A stretch of DNA of 64,000 nucleotides from Chelydra serpentina. Lineage: Eukaryota; Chordata; Testudines; Chelydridae. The notes beneath the pieces are model-generated. The model ran no database searches. It was not told the origin of the DNA and was given only the letters and a program-made list of their open reading frames with translations. Of this stretch, positions 62,345 to 64,000 are shown piece after piece. Both the position numbers and the translations under genes were made by a program. The DNA is taken from positions 15,208,001-15,272,000 of the forward strand of contig JBAIAC010000040.1 of NCBI GenBank assembly GCA_037349315.1. The letters are read 5' to 3'. Each line of letters opens with the position of its first letter. Position 1 is the first letter of the stretch.

Positions 62345-62557
62345 TGTCTTTCATCCTAGGATCCTAAAACACCTCCCAACGTCCAGTGAAGTTGGAAGGA
62401 GCATTCCTGCTTTACAAACAGGAAACTTAACACAGAAAATTGGCTTATTCAAGAGCACACAGGGAGTCAGTGGCAGAGATGGCGGGGAAAAAAAGGTGTC
62501 CTTACTCCCTGTCCTGGGCTCTAACAACCAGTCCGCTCTTTCCCTGCAATAACTAAA
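62345..62557 (-). repeat. MIR-type SINE, reverse orientation
   Basis: 'ctgctttacaaacaggaaactta', 'agagcacacagggagtcagtggcagagatgg', 'cctgggctctaacaaccag'. Ends at the target site of the next hAT. Confidence 0.7.
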
Positions 62558-62565
62558 GACTAGCC

Positions 62566-62868
62566 CAGGGATAGGCAACCTATGGCACGTGTGCCAAAGG
62601 CAACACACAAGCTGATTTACAGTAGCACTCACACTGCCCGGGTCCTGGCCACCGGTACGAGGGGCTCTCCATTTTAATGTAATTTTAAATGAAGCTTCTT
62701 AAACATTTTAAAAACCTTATTTACTTTACATACAACAATAGTTTAGTTATATATTATAGGAAGAGACCTTCTAAAAATGTTAACATATATTACTGGCACG
62801 CAAAACCTTAAATTCGAGTGAATAAATGAAGACTTGGCACACCACTTCTGAAAGGTTGCCCACCCCTG
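62566..62868. mobile_element. hAT non-autonomous element with perfect 8-bp TSD
   Basis: GACTAGCC occurs at 62558-62565 and 62869-62876. Ends CAGGGATAGGCAACCTATGG and AAGGTTGCCCACCCCTG. 303 bp, AT-rich interior, unlike the GC-rich copies. Confidence 0.93.
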
Positions 62869-63834
62869 GACTAGCCTCTTGGCAGGTGAAAGGTGCATCT
62901 CCCCCATGAGAGACTTCAGATAAAAATGCACATTGGATATTTATTCTCTTCAGGACAGTACAGGCAGGGTGTGTCAGAGGTGACACTTGAGTTCTAGAAG
63001 GCTGTAGAGAAGTATAGTTTGGTTTGCTGTCCAGCTGCCCTCTGTGCTATCTCTCTAGTCTTATGCTGCTGCTTCAGGGTAGGAGGAAGCTTTCCTCCCT
63101 TACTTACTGCCTGAGGGTGCAGCATTTGTTTGGAGGGTATGCTGCTGTATTGTGGAAGAGGGAGAAGAATGTATGAAACTTGGACATCCACCTGTTCTGA
63201 CGCATTGCCTGTGTGGAGAAGAGGTATGCAATCAAATTGCATGGAGAAAGAGACCCTTGCATATGAATACGCTTTCCCTCTTCCCCTGGACAAAAATAGT
63301 TAGTCCCTAACCTACAGTAATATTAGAGGTTTTACTTTTTATTTACCACATAAAACTCAATTAGTCTTATTTGAAAAGAGCATAGAAATGGAGTATGAAC
63401 CCTGTGGGAGGACACACACAGGTGAAATATGAACCCAATGTAAGTGTTACTATTTCCGGTAAAGTCATTTTCCTCAGTGACACATTGATACGTGACGGGA
63501 GTGCTACACATGTTCCATTTTGTGCTATTAAATCTGTCTTCAGCACTCAATTGTACAAATTGAGTATGGAGAGTTCCAAACAATCTTTGCAGTTGGCATT
63601 TAGGCAGTCTGAAATTCTGGTTTTGTAGTGGATGTGCACCTGGTGTGTTCTACACAGGCCTGGCTCATGCTTTTCAGAAGGATTTGGCCTCTCTCCAGGG
63701 TGACTGTAGGGCACATGGGTATAACCAGCTTTCCAAAATATGGAGCAGGATTCTAATGATCGTAGAGAAAGTAGTATCCCTGCTGTCTTTCACACACCCA
63801 CACTGTCCTCACCCTGATGATAAATGAGTAATAC

Positions 63835-64000
63835 ATAATCACCTTTCATCTGAGGATTTCAGAGTTCTGTACAGATATCACGTTAGAGGGGGTTTGGGGC
63901 TTATCCTCGTTGTACAAATTGGGAAGACAGGTTCAGAGAGAAGTGGCTTGCCCAAGGTCACCCAGTGAATTATGACCCAGGAATGCTGACTCTGTTACCT
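63835..64000 (-). repeat. MIR-type SINE, reverse orientation, cut by window end
   Basis: 'aaattgggaagacaggttcagagag' and 'gtggcttgcccaaggtcacccagtga' with 'gacccaggaatgctgactc' follow the reverse MIR order. Confidence 0.8.

Larger units (their letters stand above)
45717..64000 (+). other. MLXIP: MLXIP intron 1 (at least 18.3 kb)
   Basis: I looked for the expected next exon, which should continue as GKLVSPKWKNF, and did not see it. The content is repeats listed separately plus long AT-rich stretches (47300-49250, 50230-52600, 53120-54440, 55000-55960, 58060-59050, 59640-62050) with no recognisable gene. Confidence 0.65.

Overview
The window is vertebrate nuclear DNA and most likely comes from a turtle. 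The evidence is a set of split genes with GT-AG introns, two CpG-island promoters, many MIR-type SINE fragments, CR1 LINE 3' ends, and GC-rich non-autonomous hAT elements with 8-bp target-site duplications (TSDs). The turtle assignment rests on my recollection of these repeat families. There is nothing prokaryotic, viral or CRISPR-like here.

Three protein-coding genes lie on the + strand in the order CFAP251 (WDR66) - BCL7A - MLXIP. As I recall, this matches human 12q24.31. (1) Positions 646-7512 hold the last five coding exons of CFAP251, a ciliary/flagellar radial-spoke-associated protein. The first of these (646-736) is short and lacks a start codon; I found it from splice signals and exon phase. 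(2) Positions 10700-36350 hold a complete BCL7A: six coding exons in consistent phase encoding 210 aa, a CpG-island promoter and a likely 3' UTR to about 38.2 kb. (3) Positions 45352-45716 hold MLXIP (MondoA) coding exon 1 in a second CpG island. I could not see exon 2, so intron 1 appears to run to the window end.

The rest is introns and intergenic DNA filled with repeats. A decayed Jockey-superfamily-like LINE (about 14.0-16.9 kb, - strand) with endonuclease and reverse-transcriptase remnants sits in BCL7A intron 1. At least nine hAT-type elements have readable 8-bp TSDs. Two of them are 124-bp copies of one MITE, and another has acquired a nine-unit GC-rich minisatellite (49.44-49.94 kb). 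A three-level nest (hAT, holding a CR1 end, holding another hAT) lies at 42.6-43.75 kb. Several elements with GTCTACAC-type ends begin at CTAA. A second C-rich minisatellite (11.06-11.47 kb) sits just inside BCL7A intron 1, and homopolymer C/G tracts occur at 22.8, 34.2 and 41.3 kb.

The genes do not form a pathway: one acts in the axoneme, one in BAF chromatin remodelling and one in glucose-responsive transcription. I found no convincing new multi-gene system. The most interesting signals are the unusual LINE, the minisatellite-bearing hAT, the nested insertions that give a relative chronology, and the promoter-proximal minisatellite of BCL7A.
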